DNA from: Rhabdornis inornatus | Lineage: Eukaryota > Chordata > Aves > Passeriformes > Rhabdornithidae | Length of the DNA: 64,000 nt | Assembly: GCA_013397075.1 (NCBI GenBank) | Contig: VWZS01000547.1 | Location: 1,954,390-2,018,389, forward strand | Direction: 5' to 3' | Shown here: in pieces, positions 1-13,589 of the stretch | Numbering within the stretch: the first letter of the stretch is position 1 | Layout of the letters: every line of letters begins with the position of its first letter | Notes under the pieces: model-generated | What the model saw: the letters and a program-made list of their open reading frames with translations, nothing else | Database searches by the model: none | Told to the model about the DNA's origin: nothing | Translations under genes and position numbers: made by a program

Positions 1-1017
1 TATTTCTGGCACATACTGAAATCTTTCCAAGTCCAGATATATGTGTGAGATAAGTTGTAACTGTGTGACTCTAGCCCACTCAGAAAAGTGAGTTATCTGT
101 GGGAGAAGAGAAACACGGTGATCTATTCTGTACCGGGTAAACAAAGCTGTGCTGTAGTGGGTGATTTCAGGAGAAAGTTGGAAGGCTGCTGTAAAAAGTT
201 ATGGTGAAAGCAGGAGAGAAGGGGTTGCTTCTCCCTCCCCACACCCCCACAGCAGCTCTCTGAATGTTTCCTCTTATTTGAAACACTAACCTGGGAGAAA
301 GCACTCCTCAGTCAGCAGACTAGGAGTGACCAGCCTTTGGAAATAACCCAGGCAGGAAGAGGGATAAGCTGCCTTAGACAGACAGCTGCCTCTTTCAGAT
401 TTACCATATCTACTCCTGGTAAGGACAGGAACAATGTAATGGACACGGGTCTAAATTTGTCCCTAATAGTGCCAACATAAAATACTTGACAGCTCTTTGC
501 TCAGACTGATGGGTTTGTAATACCAGACTGCCAGAGTGTTGTCATGGCCTTCTGCAGCCTGACTGATGATCATTTTATCTGAGCTGCAGGGCCCTGAGGC
601 ACCAGCCCCAACCCAGCAGCACTCAATCTCTGTGAGGAATCCACCCCAGAGGCTCATCCCCCATCCTCAGCACACCTGCTGACCCCAGTCCTGCAGCATC
701 ACAAGTCACACACTCATGGGTGTGTGTTCAACAGCACTGTATTAATACTGTCAAATAGTGGTGTATTAAATTAGTCAAAATCCCCAGCTCAAAGGCACTG
801 TACACTGTTGATAGCATCTTTCTTAAAGCTTCACCAGCAGCACATGGAAGTGACTGCAGCAGCAGCCTTGCTCCAGGCAAAGTCCCTTCCACAGTCACTC
901 ACAGCCTCACACCTTGTCAGCAGAACATATGGCCAGAGCCCATGGTCAGCACCATTCCCACAGCTCCCATCCCCTTCCTGATTCCTCCCTGACTCACTGA
1001 TGTCTGAATTTAAGCAA

Positions 1018-1342
1018 CATGAGAGGAGACCTCACCACAGTCTACAACTTCCTCATGAGGGGAGAGGAGGGTCAGGCTGTCTCTTCTGTCATGACCAGTG
1101 ACAGGACCCGAGGGAATGACCTGAAGTTGTGTCAGGGCAGGTTTAGGTTGGGTATTGGGAAAAGGTTCTTCTCCCAGAGGGTGTTTGGGCACTGGAACAG
1201 GCTGCCCAGGGTAATGGTCCCAGCACCAAGCCTTCCAGAGCTCCAGGAGTGTCTGCACAACACCTTCAGGCTCAGGGTGGGATTGTTGGGGTGTCTGTGC
1301 AGGGCCAGGAGCTGGATTTGATGATCCTTGTGGTTCCCTTCC
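1018..1342 (+). mobile_element. CR1 LINE 3' fragment
   Basis: Matches the well-known 3' end of avian CR1: GAGGAGACCTCA, then GACAGGACCCGAGGGAATG, GCAGGTTTAGGTTG, GGGCACTGGAACAGGCTGCC and a GATTTGATGATCC end. It is 5'-truncated, as most CR1 copies are, and carries deletions and substitutions. Open frames here are relics of the CR1 reverse-transcriptase ORF or chance. Confidence 0.9.
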
Positions 1343-3139
1343 CACGCAGGGTCCTCTGTGGTTTTGTGCTGGATCCCACCAGGCACATGTGAATGCCAGT
1401 AACTCTCTCTGTGACTGTGGTACTGCCAAAACCCTCCAGAGCCTCCAAACTTTCACAGCTATGAGCCACATTCTTCCTCCAGCCATCAGCCTTTTGATTT
1501 CTCTCTCCTCCAGCCACACTGTCAAAACTTTCTGCTCCCTGCACTGGTGCAGCTGCAACACAGCAGATCTTGTAGTGCCAACAGGACCAGCTCCCAGCAG
1601 ACTGATGCTGCAAGGAACAGGATTCCAGGGCTCCCAGTTGGCTGGAGGGGCTGAGACTCAGTCACACCTTAAAATGACATTTAGGCAGCAAGCAAACAAA
1701 TTTTTAAGTGTCTTCACCTTGCCCCTGTTTATCTGCAATGTGCATTTAGATTCCAGAGGCTGAGGAGCAAGCAGCACGCCATCCACTTTGTGCAGAGCCC
1801 GGTGGAGCGTGCCTGCCTCTTGGTGCCAGTTTCTGGTTTCCACTGACAGCTCTAACAGAGATTGAATGCTGTGATTATTTCTGAAATAATTTGTGAATCT
1901 AGAGTTTATTTTTATCCAGCATGTCTAGGACAGCTCAAGAATTCAAAAAGCACTTCGTACCTGAGAAATGTAATCGTGAATCCCCTCTGGGAAAAGAGGG
2001 ACTGGAGCATTTATATATCATTGGTGGGGGAGTCCTGTAATTGTTTAGCACAATTTATGACTCAAAAGTGTGCTGAATCCCAGTCTACCAGAAAGAGGTT
2101 CTCCCTTTCAGAGTGGGTTCAGTGCTTTGGATCCCACACAGGTGGAGGAGCCTTCTGTAGAAGCAACACACCCAGCCTCCAAAGGGTGATAAAAGAAGAT
2201 AAAGCTCTGCAGACTGTGCTGCTCATGGGCCCTGTTCTGCTCTTGGGGCCTCATCCTGGGCTGTGAGCTCCTTGGCCATGGCCAGATGTCTCAGAACAAA
2301 GCTCGCCAGCATTTAATTTCTTTTTAAAAGTGATTTTGAGCATGCATCTTGTTGCACACAGCAGTCTAGGTCTGTGCTTGGGTAGCTCACAGGGCACCAC
2401 ACCAGTGGTGCACCGACAGCAGCAGTGGTGGATTCCATGACTCAAGAGCATACACACCATGAAAAAATTAACACATCAAGTAGGCAAGGTGGCATATCAA
2501 ATTCTAAAGGGAGTTTGAGAACAGGAAATAGTTTCAGTTGCTGGGAAGCAATGAGAAGTCAGCCAGTTTTGCTCAGTTATGTGTTTGCTTTGATGTTAAT
2601 AGAAAAACCCATGAACTCAGACCTTGCTTGAGTTGCCAGTGAACAGACAAGCTCAGTGTTAACATCCACAGCCAGAGGGGAAGAGCAGCTGCCCAGCTGC
2701 CTTTTAAGAGTACTGTCCCATTAAAGAAACAAGGATGCTCACCATGCTCCCCAGAAACCAGGAGAGCAGGAATGTGTGTGCATGGCTTGTTTTGTGGGTT
2801 TGGATTGAATCTTTTGGAGGGAAAGGGGTCTGTACCCTTTTGTGTGCTCTATGCCACCTATTCCTCAGCACTCCTGAAGGAGGAAACGGTAGAGTGGAAT
2901 TATAGATTGGATGTAAATGTCAAAATGGGTCAGAAATGTGGGCACTGACTGTGCCTTGAGGAAGAGCCAGAGAAGGAAAAAGGCTTCTCCTGCAGAAATG
3001 AGTGAATCTGTGACATAAATACCAGAAGTTGCCATAGCCTTTCACAGCTGCAGAGTGGCTCTGCAACACCTTTGTCCCCCGCCCCCTGTGATAATCACAC
3101 ATCACAGTGATTCACCACAGGTGGCTGCTCAGAGAGGGC

Positions 3140-3690
3140 TGGGGAGAAGTACCTTGTGAGTATATAATTAAAAGCAAGAGGACTTGGGAATTCTTGCTGG
3201 ATTATGAGAAATACAATATAATTGGCATGACTGAAACCTGGCAGGTTTATTCGCATGAGTGGAATGTAAAAATTGCTGGTTATAAATTGTTAGGAAGGAA
3301 AGAGTGGTAAAAGGAATGGAAGAGGCAGAGCTCTGTATTAAAGATAAAATTTCCAGTGCTAGAGGAACTGAACCCAGGGGCCCAGGATAATCTCCATCTC
3401 AGGATGTTGAAATAATTGGTACATGAAAATGCAGGTTTGGAAGAATCTGTACATCACTGTATTTGAAGAAAAGTGGAAAAAAAAAATCATACAGGCCACT
3501 TGACCCAGGGATTTTAGGACAGTTTTCAGAGAAAGCACTCATTGCATGGCAACAAATAGGTTTTATCAAAGATATGGGCTTATTAAAGATAAAGCATTTA
3601 CCAAGATGAATTACTTCTCAGACAAGGGTAATGGATTAGACCCAGTCTCTGTGGATTCACAAAAAAAACCATTTGGTGGAATGTCCCAGT
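3140..3690 (+). mobile_element. Ancient CR1-like LINE fragment (endonuclease and RT remnants)
   Basis: The frame at 3107-3310 contains YNIIGMTETW followed by SHEWNVKIAGYKLLGRK, the shape of the CR1-clade endonuclease motif (D-I-I-G-I-T-E-T-W, then S-H-D-W-N, then G-Y-K-L). Further on, 3620-3660 reads SDKGNGLDPVSVDS, resembling the RT segment DKGNAVDLVYLDF. Frames are broken and internal sequence is missing, so this is an old inactive copy, more diverged than the other CR1 tails here. Confidence 0.7.
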
Positions 3691-6559
3691 GAAAACTCTT
3701 TCCAGAAGAGCTGTAGAGAGTGGGGAGGATAGCAAGAACAGAGAGAGAGGCAGGCAGGCTCCCTCACTGGGGAGCACTGAACAGCCTGAGCCCAGGGCAC
3801 TGAGATGTGACATTGGCGGGGATCAAGTGACAGTGACAGAGCTCAGACAACACACACCATTGACTGCTTCCACGATTCCAGAACAAAAAGGCATAACAGA
3901 CAAAAACAAATACTCCTTCCTCCACAGCTCCCTACCAGGGAATGCTGAGAAGGCCAAAATTGGGAATTGAGTGGATTCAGAGAGGAAACCTCCATTCCTC
4001 TTACGGAGAGGATGATTTCAGAGCGATCCCTGACTGGGAGGTCCCCAAACTGCTGCTGCAGCACTGGTGTGACAAGGGGAGTACAGGAGCAGAATCACCC
4101 TGTGCCCACCCCTTCATCCTTCCCTAAGTATGTCACTGGAGACAACACAAAGACAGTGGAGCAGGGAGACCTTTTGCATCAACCTGTGTTGCAGGTTGAC
4201 TTTATTTTATTGATTGCCATTGAGATAAACAGATTGTAAACTGACTAAAGAACAGCCTTACAAGGAGACTGTGGCAAGTAATACAAAAGGGAGAATTATC
4301 CCAGTGGAGACCAGATATTTCTAGTTGTCCTCAAATTTGGTTTTGGGACTGAATTCTGTTATTGCTGGAATTAGCAATTCAGGGAAAAAAAAGAGCTAGG
4401 AATACAATTTGTGTCACCCAAAAAAATGAAGGCGAGATGAATGCTACAGTCAGCCTGTGGCCATCAGCAAATGTAGGTGTCTGTGCCCAAACTGATCAAC
4501 ATCCTCATTAGAGAGGAGAGCAGGGGGCACTCCTTGGGAGGTTACACTGCTCCTCCTGTGCATGAAATGAGCCCTGGGATTACGTGTTTGCCTCACTGGC
4601 CAACAGGGAGTCTGTCTAAGACATTACAATTCCCAACACAGAAGTCTTAATTTGAAGAGAATAATCCTGTTTTGAATCTCTTCTTAAGTACACTGTCACA
4701 AAAATCTGGGAATGTTGGCATTACAGAGGAGAGATTTGTCTGCATAACTGCAAATGTGAGCTGGCCTGGGAGAGTTGTAAGAACAGCATTACGTTTTAAA
4801 AAAGGTTAAACTCACCAGATGCCAAGGCCTAAAGCTCTGTGAGGTCACAGGTAGGTGGTACCTTCCCCCGGTAGGAATGGCAGGGGGAAGATAAGAACCA
4901 AATTGGGGGCCAGTATTTGTCTGTGGGGTGGCTGGGAGCTGCCAAGTGCTGTGGCACATAAAGAAAAGGTTATTCCAGGGAAAAATCAGCACCACAGGCA
5001 ACACCAGTGTGTTTTGTAAGTGCCATGGTGCATGGTATGGGAAGAAAGAGGGAAGAAAGTGAAATAGGTGCAGAGTGGGATTTCCAAGGTAGTTAAGGAA
5101 AAGAGAATCTCCTTCAAGAAAAGAAAGCTGGTGTTCTGTAGTGTACCAGACTGAAGAGCTAGAGGGGATGTAGTGATACCTTACACATGTATGGATAAAG
5201 AAAATAACATGACTTGCGTAACTGATAATTGAGGGGGAAAAGTGACAATGCAAGGACAGGTTCCTGCAGAGTGTGTCTGGACCTCACCTCCACAGAGGGC
5301 AGTGTGAGCAAAGGAAACCCAAGGGCTGGAGTGGAGCCTTCCAAAGACCAGGAAGAGCTGCAGGAGAGAAGAGGAATGTTTTTGGCATGAGGAAGCTTGG
5401 AGTGAGTCCTGCATAGCTGATGTGTTGGTGTTCTAAGCAGGTTTGGGAGGAGCCCTCCTGGCTCACACAGCCCCTGCTCTGTGACATTCCTGCTCCATCC
5501 CTGCTGGGCACCAGTGGGAGCCAAGGAAAAAATAACTGCTGACTGGGTGCCCATCACATTTTCTGGAGGTTTTAATGCCTTCTCTAATCTAAAAGCAGCA
5601 GAAATTGGCTCCAGGTGGAGGCAGTGTATGAGGAGGCTGCTCTGCTGCTGCTGACATTATTACAGCTGCTCAGGATCTAATTGCTATGGCTGCTCATGCA
5701 CTGAACATTAAACTGATGATCTAATTTGGGATCAGAAGGGAAATCTCCCTCAGGCTAGATAACAGGGAGAGTAACAAATTTTTGCCTTCCTTTACAGCAT
5801 GGGAAGGATCCATTGCAGAAAAGCACTTGTGAACTCCTCCTAACAAATCCCTGGTATTTTGCTTTCAGGATGAGATAGGTCTGGCCATAGGAATTTACAG
5901 ATTTATTTGTGTTCCTCACGAGGACTCTTGCTCCCTTCCTGTGGTACATGATGGCTGTGATTTCTCTGGTGGTGATTGCTTTATTGTAGACATTCAGGTT
6001 TTTATAGCATGTTGGGGATATTTTGTGTCTGCAGTGCTCTGGGAGTTTTGGATTTTAGGTCCTCCTGATCCTGCTGGGCAGACTAGCTGTGTGAATATCT
6101 ATCATCCATAAAACATGGACATAAAGTCCCTGCAGGCTGAGCCTCATAGCAGAGCAAAGGAAAGGACCAGGCAGCTGACTACTCCTTATTAGATATGTTA
6201 CTCTTCCTCATGAGTGTTTGGATGTGTCTGTTCTCAGCCATTTAACCCAGTAGCCTTAAAGGAAACATCTGAGGAGTTCTGGTAGTTCCTTGTAAATGGG
6301 ATAAACTTCAAAGTGCTGGAAGATTAACACACAGGTCCCAGATTTCAAAGGGAACTGAGATGCCTTACCCCAGTGTCAGCTCAAAATATGAACAGATGCA
6401 TTCAGGGCTGAGGAAACATATAAAGGATGGAAGATCAATCACCATGGTATCCCCATGGGTTTTAAATCACACCAGACTCCATCCTGATGTTAAAACTTTC
6501 CTTATGTGGAGTTAGGAGAACTGGCTGGCTGGCAGATCTCAAAATAGGGACATACAGGT

Positions 6560-7112
6560 TGTTGTGGTTTAACAAGTGATCATGAAGTATTGCTGAGCCC
6601 CTCACTCACTCCTGCCCCAGTGGGCTGGGGAGGAGTCAGAGAAAGGTAACATCACTGGGTCGAGATAAGAACAGCTTAATAATTGCAAGAAAGTAAAATA
6701 CAACAACAACAAGTAATAAAAATAGAGAAAAGGGGGGAGAGAGGACTAAAACCCCCTCAAAAAGTGTTGCACAGTGCAGCTGCTCACTGCTGCTCAGCCC
6801 AGCCCAAAGCAGAGACTGGCAGCTCCCAGCAAACTCTCCCCAGTTCACACACTGAGCACCACATTCTGTGGTCTGGAATATCCCCCTGGCCAGCTCAGGT
6901 CAGCTGTCCTGGCCATGCTCCCTCCTGCTTTTTGTGCAGCTCCTCAGCGGCAGAGCATGAGACACTGCAAAGTCTTTGATTCAGGCAGGCCCTGCTCAGC
7001 AACAACCAAACCACCTCTGTGTTATCAGCATTATTCTCACCCTAAACCCAGCACACAGCCCTGTACCTGCTACAGGAACAAAACTGGCTCTATCCCTGCT
7101 GAAACCAGGGCA
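6560..7112 (+). mobile_element. Degenerate ERVL-type solo LTR
   Basis: The segment opens with TGTTGTGGTTTAACAAG. Its later part has CCTGGCCAGCTCAGGTCAGC, then CAGCAACAACCAAACCACC, TGTGTTATCAGCATTATTC and CTATCCCTGCTGAAACCAG, ending near GGGCA. This order of phrases is that of an avian ERVL-like LTR family as I remember it. There is no internal retroviral coding sequence on either side, so it is a solo LTR. A clean 5-bp target duplication is not visible (CAGGT before, GCAGG after). Exact ends are approximate. Confidence 0.7.
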
Positions 7113-10100
7113 GCAGGGAATAGGGCTGCTTCTACCAGGACCCTCTGTAGTCACAAATTGGTGTAACATCAGCGTTCTTGTTGCTAAACCAAAAGGCATT
7201 ATCAGTCTTTGCTGATCTAGCTTAGAGAGGAATACAAAAGCCAGTGAGTAATAAGAAGCAGATGTAATTACTACGGAATGACATGGCTTGTAGAATAGTC
7301 ACAGGCAAACAAAATCCACTTTCCTGTGTTCCACCTTCCATTTGGCTGAAAAAAAAGACTCAAACCACGCTTACAGTGTGGAAAATCAATTGAGAGGTAG
7401 AGACATTCCACCATGCTTAGGCTCACTAGGTTTGGAGAGACCAAAGAAACCTCATCATACAGCCTGAGTTTATTGTGCATCACCCAGGCAGACAAAAACA
7501 CTAATGAGAATTTGTTTCAAAGTTATTGGGTACATGCCTGGGGATACGGCACGCAAGAGGAAATGCAAGCACCATTTTTCTTCACTTGATTTCAAAAACT
7601 GGATATTCATTTCCAGTGTGCTGCAGTTCACTTCCTTTAAAAGTCATGGACAAAAGGTTAAAAAGGCTTTAAAAAGTTTCCTGTTTCCATACCCCAAGCC
7701 AGGGGCTCCTGCCTGGAAAAACAGGACATCTCAACCCAAAGAGCAGCCAGGGCAGGCACAGCAGGACAGGAGAAGGCAAGACTTCACACAGTAAGGGACA
7801 TAGAGCAGCTCATCCTCTGTGAAGAGCATTGGATTTTGTCTTTCCCAGTTTTCAGGGTGTCTCAGAGATCCTGGATTGCCAATATCTAGTTTATTTTGGC
7901 ATATTTACATTGGCTCAGGGTCAGCACCTCTGGGATGAGCAGGTGAAACCCTTCCCTTGCTGTTCTACAGCTTCAAATGCTTAAAGCAACTCAGAGCTCC
8001 TTGATTTAATGAAGTCAGCTCTAATTTGACACCAAAATCATTGAAAACCTCTCTCAGCACTGCTGTTCCCCCGATTTTCACAATCACTTGGAAACCTGAA
8101 CTCTTTTTCAGCTCTCCAAATGATGGATGTGTGTACACATCCTTCAGGTCTCACCAAGATAATCAGCTGAATCTTGTGACTTGGCTGGGTTTCAATTAGA
8201 CATGATTTGAGAGCAGCCCGTGGAGATGTTTGCTTTGAGATGCTGGCTGAGATTTTTCACATCAGGGAGAGTTGCAGCCCGGAACGAGCAGTTGCCATGG
8301 CATAGTCCCAGCAGCACCACCAGCATTCCCAGCTCTGCCCACACTCCCTGCCCTGCCCAGCCCTTCCCTGCTCCAGCCACCCAAGAGGGAACCCCACCGT
8401 GGGAACGGGACCTCTTGGATAAAATTAGCAACATTCCTTTGGGAATGTGCAAACTGAGGAGAAGTGCACGCCTGAAATGGGAAAGTGGGAAGCTTTGCAT
8501 TTTTCCTGCTTTGAGACGTAGGAGGTTGGAAGGGATTGGGTTTGCTGGAGGAGAACAGCAGCACAGCATTCAGGTTTAAAAGCAATCCCAAAGGCAGTAC
8601 AGGCTGTGAGTAATCACTGAGAAATTGGGCAAATTCTCAAGATGTTTAGAGGTGGCAGAAATGTTGATGGGCAGCAGCAATGAATGGCAGCTGTCAAAGG
8701 AAGGGAAAATAATTATCTGCATAGTTCAAGACATATTTTTTGCAATTCTGTGCGAGCTTGTTTATTTTGCAGAAGAAAATACTGCTCCAGCAAAATCAAC
8801 GGGGTCAACTGGAAAATGTTGATTTTACAGATTAACACTCAGTTTTTCATTAGGAAAAAAAGTCAATTAAGTGCTCTGAGACTACTTTAATCAAAGTTTG
8901 CATATTTCAGTTGGTAATTAACCTGATACAACTCAGATTGAGTGAGTCCATTAACCTGTATTCTCCCTCATGTAGCACTTTTTTTCACGGAAGTTGTGTT
9001 GGAGTCCTCAGCCTCGTCTAGGCTGGGATCCCTTGAGGATTATATCTTTTTTTAGACAAATACAATGATTTTACTCTCAGTAGATGATGTGGGATCTCAT
9101 CAGAATCACATGACTCCAGATATAATTGGAGAGATAAAGATGTCTTAGGGCCTAGTGGGGAAAAAAAGGGACCTTGTCTGTCGTAGGCTGGGAGCCAGGG
9201 TGTTACTAAAAGGGAATGTTGTTTAAAAGAAATGTAATCATTTAAATTTCCATCATAACTGCACTTTTGAACTCGTAACATTTTATGCAGAGTAAGTGGA
9301 TACAGACAGATTTTCTTTCTTCCTTTTTTTTGGTGAGATGAAAAGCAGAGTCATAACAGAGTTCAGCCAGAACTACCAGATTTCTTTTAAGTCAATTTAT
9401 TTAACTTAAATATTTTCAAACTGTGTCATTGCAAGACATACAAAGTAGGATTTTTCAGGGTTGTTTTTATTTTGCTGCTCTCATTATTAATCAGACTTTT
9501 CCCCCTGGCTCAGAGAGGAAAGAACTCTGGAATGCAGGACCAATAAGCAGGACCCAGAGCATCAAATTCTGCTCTTTGCTATGACAATAGCCATGTTAGA
9601 AACAGAATATTGTCTTGAAGCTGAAGCACTTTCTGGGTGTTTTTTCTGCCTTCTTCCTCATTTCCCGTCTAAACCACCAGGTTCCTGTGTGAGGTCCTGA
9701 GGACAGGAGCAAACAAATCACACTTTTTAGTGGAAGAAGGATTAGAATGTGGGTCTCCCAAAGCAGAGGGCACACAGGGCTTGGATGAACATCTGAATGC
9801 TGGAGCTCAGACCCAGTTTATGTGCACCCAGACCCGCCTTTCAGCTGCCCTATGCAGCTCTAATTCCATGGGCCCAGGGAGGAATTCCAGGCTGGAAGCC
9901 ACAGGCAGGCATGTGTGATGTACCCAAAGATGGGCAGGGCAGGGCCCTGGAGCCAGCAAACCGTGGGACCTGATGGCTCTTTGGAACCTGTTTGCCTCGA
10001 TTTTCTGGCAGGATTGAACTTGGAGGAGCTTGGGCTTTCATAGCATGCTCAGGCTAGAGAGCTGCTGAGCTCTGAGCTCTGCCTTGGGAAGGTGTGAGGA

Positions 10101-10449
10101 TTTGGCTCCAGCAGAGTCCCAGTGCCCAAAGGGTGTGTGGCACTGACCCTTCTGTGGAGCAGGCAATGGAGCAGCCCCACTCCTCCACTTTGGAGGGAAA
10201 GGAAGGTGTCAGGGGATCACCCACCTGCCTGGGCTGGCAGAAACCATGGGTGACCCGTCCATCTGTGCAGCTCTGGCCAGCAGTGCCTCCTGCCCTCCCT
10301 GCCCCAGCCCTGCTCTCCCTGCTCACCCTGCCCTGGCACAGCTCTGCCCTGCACAGCCTTCTGCCTCTTCCTCAGGTGGGCTGGTACTGCAGACAGCAGG
10401 CAGCTTTCATGGTGAGTGTGTGCCACAGGCTTGCAAGGCTTGGGAGACC

Positions 10450-11181
10450 AGAACTTACAACCCCCTGCAGTGCTCCAGGCTGGGGACAGAGTGGCTGGAC
10501 AGTGGCCAGGCAGAAAAGGACCTGGGGGCACTGATGGACAGCAGCTGGACATGAGCCAGCAGTGTGCCCTGCTGGCCAAGAAGGCCAATGGCCCTGGCCT
10601 GGATCAGGAATGGTGTGGCCAGCAGGAGCAGGGAGCTCATTCTCCCCCTGTGCTCAGCACAGCTGAGGCCACACCTGGAGTGCTGTGTCCAGTTCTGTCC
10701 CCTCAGTTTAGGAAGGACATTGAGATGCTGGAGCGCATCCAGAGGAGGCACCGAGGCTGGTGAGGGGCTTGGAACACAAACCCTGTGAGGAAGGGCTGAG
10801 GGAGCTGGGGGTGTTTAGCCTGGAGAAAAGGGGACTCAGAGGTGACCTTAGCACTCTCTACAACTCCCTGAAAGGTGGCTGTGCTCAGGTGGGGTTGGTC
10901 TCTCCCACCAGGCAGCACTGACAGAACAAGAGGACACAGAGTCAAGCTGTGCCAAGGGAGGTTTAGGTTGGATCTTAGGAAAAAGTTTTTTACAGAAAGG
11001 GTGATAAAGTACTGGAATGGTCTGCCCAGGAAGGTTGTGGAGTCACCATCCCTGGATGTGTTTAAAAAAAGACTGGCTGTGGCACTGGGTGCCATGGTTT
11101 AGTTGAGGTGTCAGGGCATGGGCTGGACTCGATGATCTTGAAGGTCTCTTCCAACCTGGGCATTTTGTGGATTCTGTGACT
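10450..11181 (+). mobile_element. CR1 LINE 3' fragment (about 730 bp)
   Basis: A long, clear CR1 copy: CAACCCCCTGCAGTGCTCC, then GACCTGGGGGCACTGATGGA, GAAGGACATTGAGATGCTGG, GTTTAGCCTGGAGAAAAGG, GGTTTAGGTTGGATCTTAGG, GGACTCGATGATCTTGAAGG and the end GGATTCTGTGAC, close to the CR1 terminal repeat. It is 5'-truncated and has frameshifts in the RT-derived part, so it is not active. Confidence 0.95.
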
Positions 11182-11590
11182 TCCCAGCATGTCGTGAGCA
11201 GGAAGGAGGAGGAGGAGGAGTAAGGGCCTCATGCTGCAGGCAAGACACAGAGATCATCTCCTGATACTGCCATAACTTTTTCTGTATCCCTGGCACTGAT
11301 GCAGCGAATTCCACACCTTCCTCTGTTTCCCAAGACCACACAGTGTCCCAAAGCTGAGCTTTCTTCAGTAGCAGCTGCCACAGAGCTGAAAAGGATTCAC
11401 CCTGCAGGGCTGAGGGATCTTCTCCAACTGCAGAGCAGTGGGTTGGGAGAAGTCCCAGAGAGCTTGAGAGTCTGAGAGGAAGCTGAGCATGATCCCAGGA
11501 AGCTGAGCCTGGGGACTTTAAGGCCCAGGGAATTCCTTTTTCTTCATCTGTTTGCTGCTGGGCCCTTCCCATGCAGGCTGGGCAAGCATT

Positions 11591-11593
<3 letters not shown>

Positions 11594-11623
<30 letters not shown>
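11594..11623. repeat. (AC)15 microsatellite
   Basis: Fifteen uninterrupted AC units, flanked by CAA on the left and GTGTG on the right. It lies in a GSG1L intron. The long open frames crossing it on both strands are by-products of the repeat. Confidence 0.98.
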
Positions 11624-11626
<3 letters not shown>

Positions 11627-13589
11627 TGCAAGCCTGACACTGCTGTCTCTGACCACACAGACCCTCAGAGAGAACTGTGCCTCCATCAGCACCCACAGAA
11701 ACATCACCCCAGCACCTCTTCCTCCTCTGCCTGTCCAGGTGTGCAGATCCTGCTGAAACACCTCCACCTCTTCCCACTGCAGATGCATGGGGACATCACA
11801 CTGGTAGTCCCTCAGATATTTTCATGGGCTCTACATCTGTTACCCACACAATCTCGAGACTCTTCCCACCCACCAGCTCAGTCTTTCCAGATGTGTCTCC
11901 TCCCACTCTCTAGCTGCTCCAATTCGAAATTCTCCAGCAAGTTACAAATACTCATAGACATGCACTTATGCAGAATTAGATAAATTAATTAGCATCAATT
12001 AGCCACAGATAAACTTTGGACTCTGGCTAGCTCCCAGTCCTGCAGATGCCCAGCTGAGCCCGTGCAGGGTCAGTGTGATTAGGAGGGGGTGCATTTGCAA
12101 GGACTTGCACAGATTGTGTTTCTACCTCACCCTTGGGAAGCCACAGAAGAAGCTGGTGCCAAGTTCTTTGCTCATGGCTGCTCAGGTGTTGTTCAGCCCT
12201 CTGTCCCTGCTGAGCTCCACAGAGCCTCACGTGCACTGCTCATGGCCATTGCTCCTGTGTGAAGTGCAGAGAATCCCAGCCAGGTCCCACCTCTTCTTTC
12301 TGCTTGAGTGGAGTGCAGGAGAGGTCACTCCTTGGCTTTCTTCTCTGTCAGGATCACAGCCACAAACAGGTGAAGGCAGGACTGTCAGGGGATGAATCCC
12401 AGAGACTCTCCTTGTTGCTTCTCTGAACAGCCTTTTCTGTATTCTCGAAAGACTCTCCAGGAGCCTGGTCAGGGGGAGAAGATGCATCTGGAAAAGGACA
12501 GCACAGCAGGATAAACTCTGCCAAGTCTAAAATTAAACTTAAGAGGGCTTAAGAGATCAGTTATACAAGATACCCAAAAATAACTTAGAATAAATCCTAA
12601 GAGGAACAGTGAAAGCACTGCTGACATCTTCAGTTCTCAGCGAGATGCATGTCTGCATGTGCAAGTGTGGCTGTGCTTTATAAATACCACCAGTGGTTAC
12701 CATTGAAAATGGATGAGGGTTTTCCAGTGCTCCAGCAGCAGGAACAGCAAAGGGGAGGGTCAGGAACTGCTGCTGCAGCTCCTACCATGACCTTCAGCAG
12801 CAAGCCAGGCACAATCAGCCATTCAAAGTGAGGTGACATCCAGGCTCCTCTCTGTCTCCAGTCATTCTTTTTTTGCTATGACTCCTAAAGGACTTTTTCT
12901 GGACACTCCAGCACTTTCTGTCCACGTTATTTAAACTGGGGGCCTCACCACAGGGAGAGATGGTGTTCTGGGCAAGCTGAATTTGAGAGAGGAAGAGGAT
13001 GCACATTCCTCCCAACAGGCTGTGACCACCCTCTCCTCTGTCCTGCAGATAAGGCACCTACAGCCAAGCACTGGTAACTCAGAGAAACACTGTCCCTTGC
13101 CAGGTGTCTGACCAGCTCTCAGAGCAGCCTCTGCAGTTTTTCTAGTAGCAAAGGCCATCCCCCTTTACCTGTCTTGGGATAACATTCTGGAGAGTCAGGT
13201 ATTTGTTAAAGGTTTCCAGTAATATGGCTTTGGATTCACTGTAACACAAGTGAGGGATGATCAGTGAGAGACAGCTTGAAGTCAGGTTCAAATAAAACTG
13301 TGATAAAAGTAATAACTTACATCTGACCAGAAAAAACAAACAAAACACCAGAAAACCGAGACCCAAACGTCAGATCCATATGGCTAGAATGAAAAATCCT
13401 GCTTAATCTGCTTATATCAAGTCCAAATCTAGAGGTCACTCTCCCTATACTCCCTTGATTTTATGTCAATAAAATTCCTGAGAAACCTCATGCCCTAAAA
13501 CTCAGAGGCTCTGGAGAATGTTTTCTACTTACACTTTAGCATATTTTATAGTCCACTTATTTATCTGGATTTCTTGGTCAGGAACCTAA

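Noticed and set aside
5159..5557. 132-codon minus-strand open frame with hydrophobic segments
   Set aside because: It overlaps other open frames in the same strand and has no membrane-protein family match or splice context. The hydrophobic look comes from pyrimidine-rich sequence.
10875..11102. Open frame reading RHRVKLCQGRFRLDLRKKFF-like sequence
   Set aside because: This is the conserved C-terminal remnant of a CR1 reverse transcriptase in a truncated LINE, not a host gene.
11111..11788. 225-codon minus-strand open frame
   Set aside because: It runs through the (AC)15 microsatellite and into a CR1 tail. The protein is repeat-derived (VCVCVC run) and not a gene.
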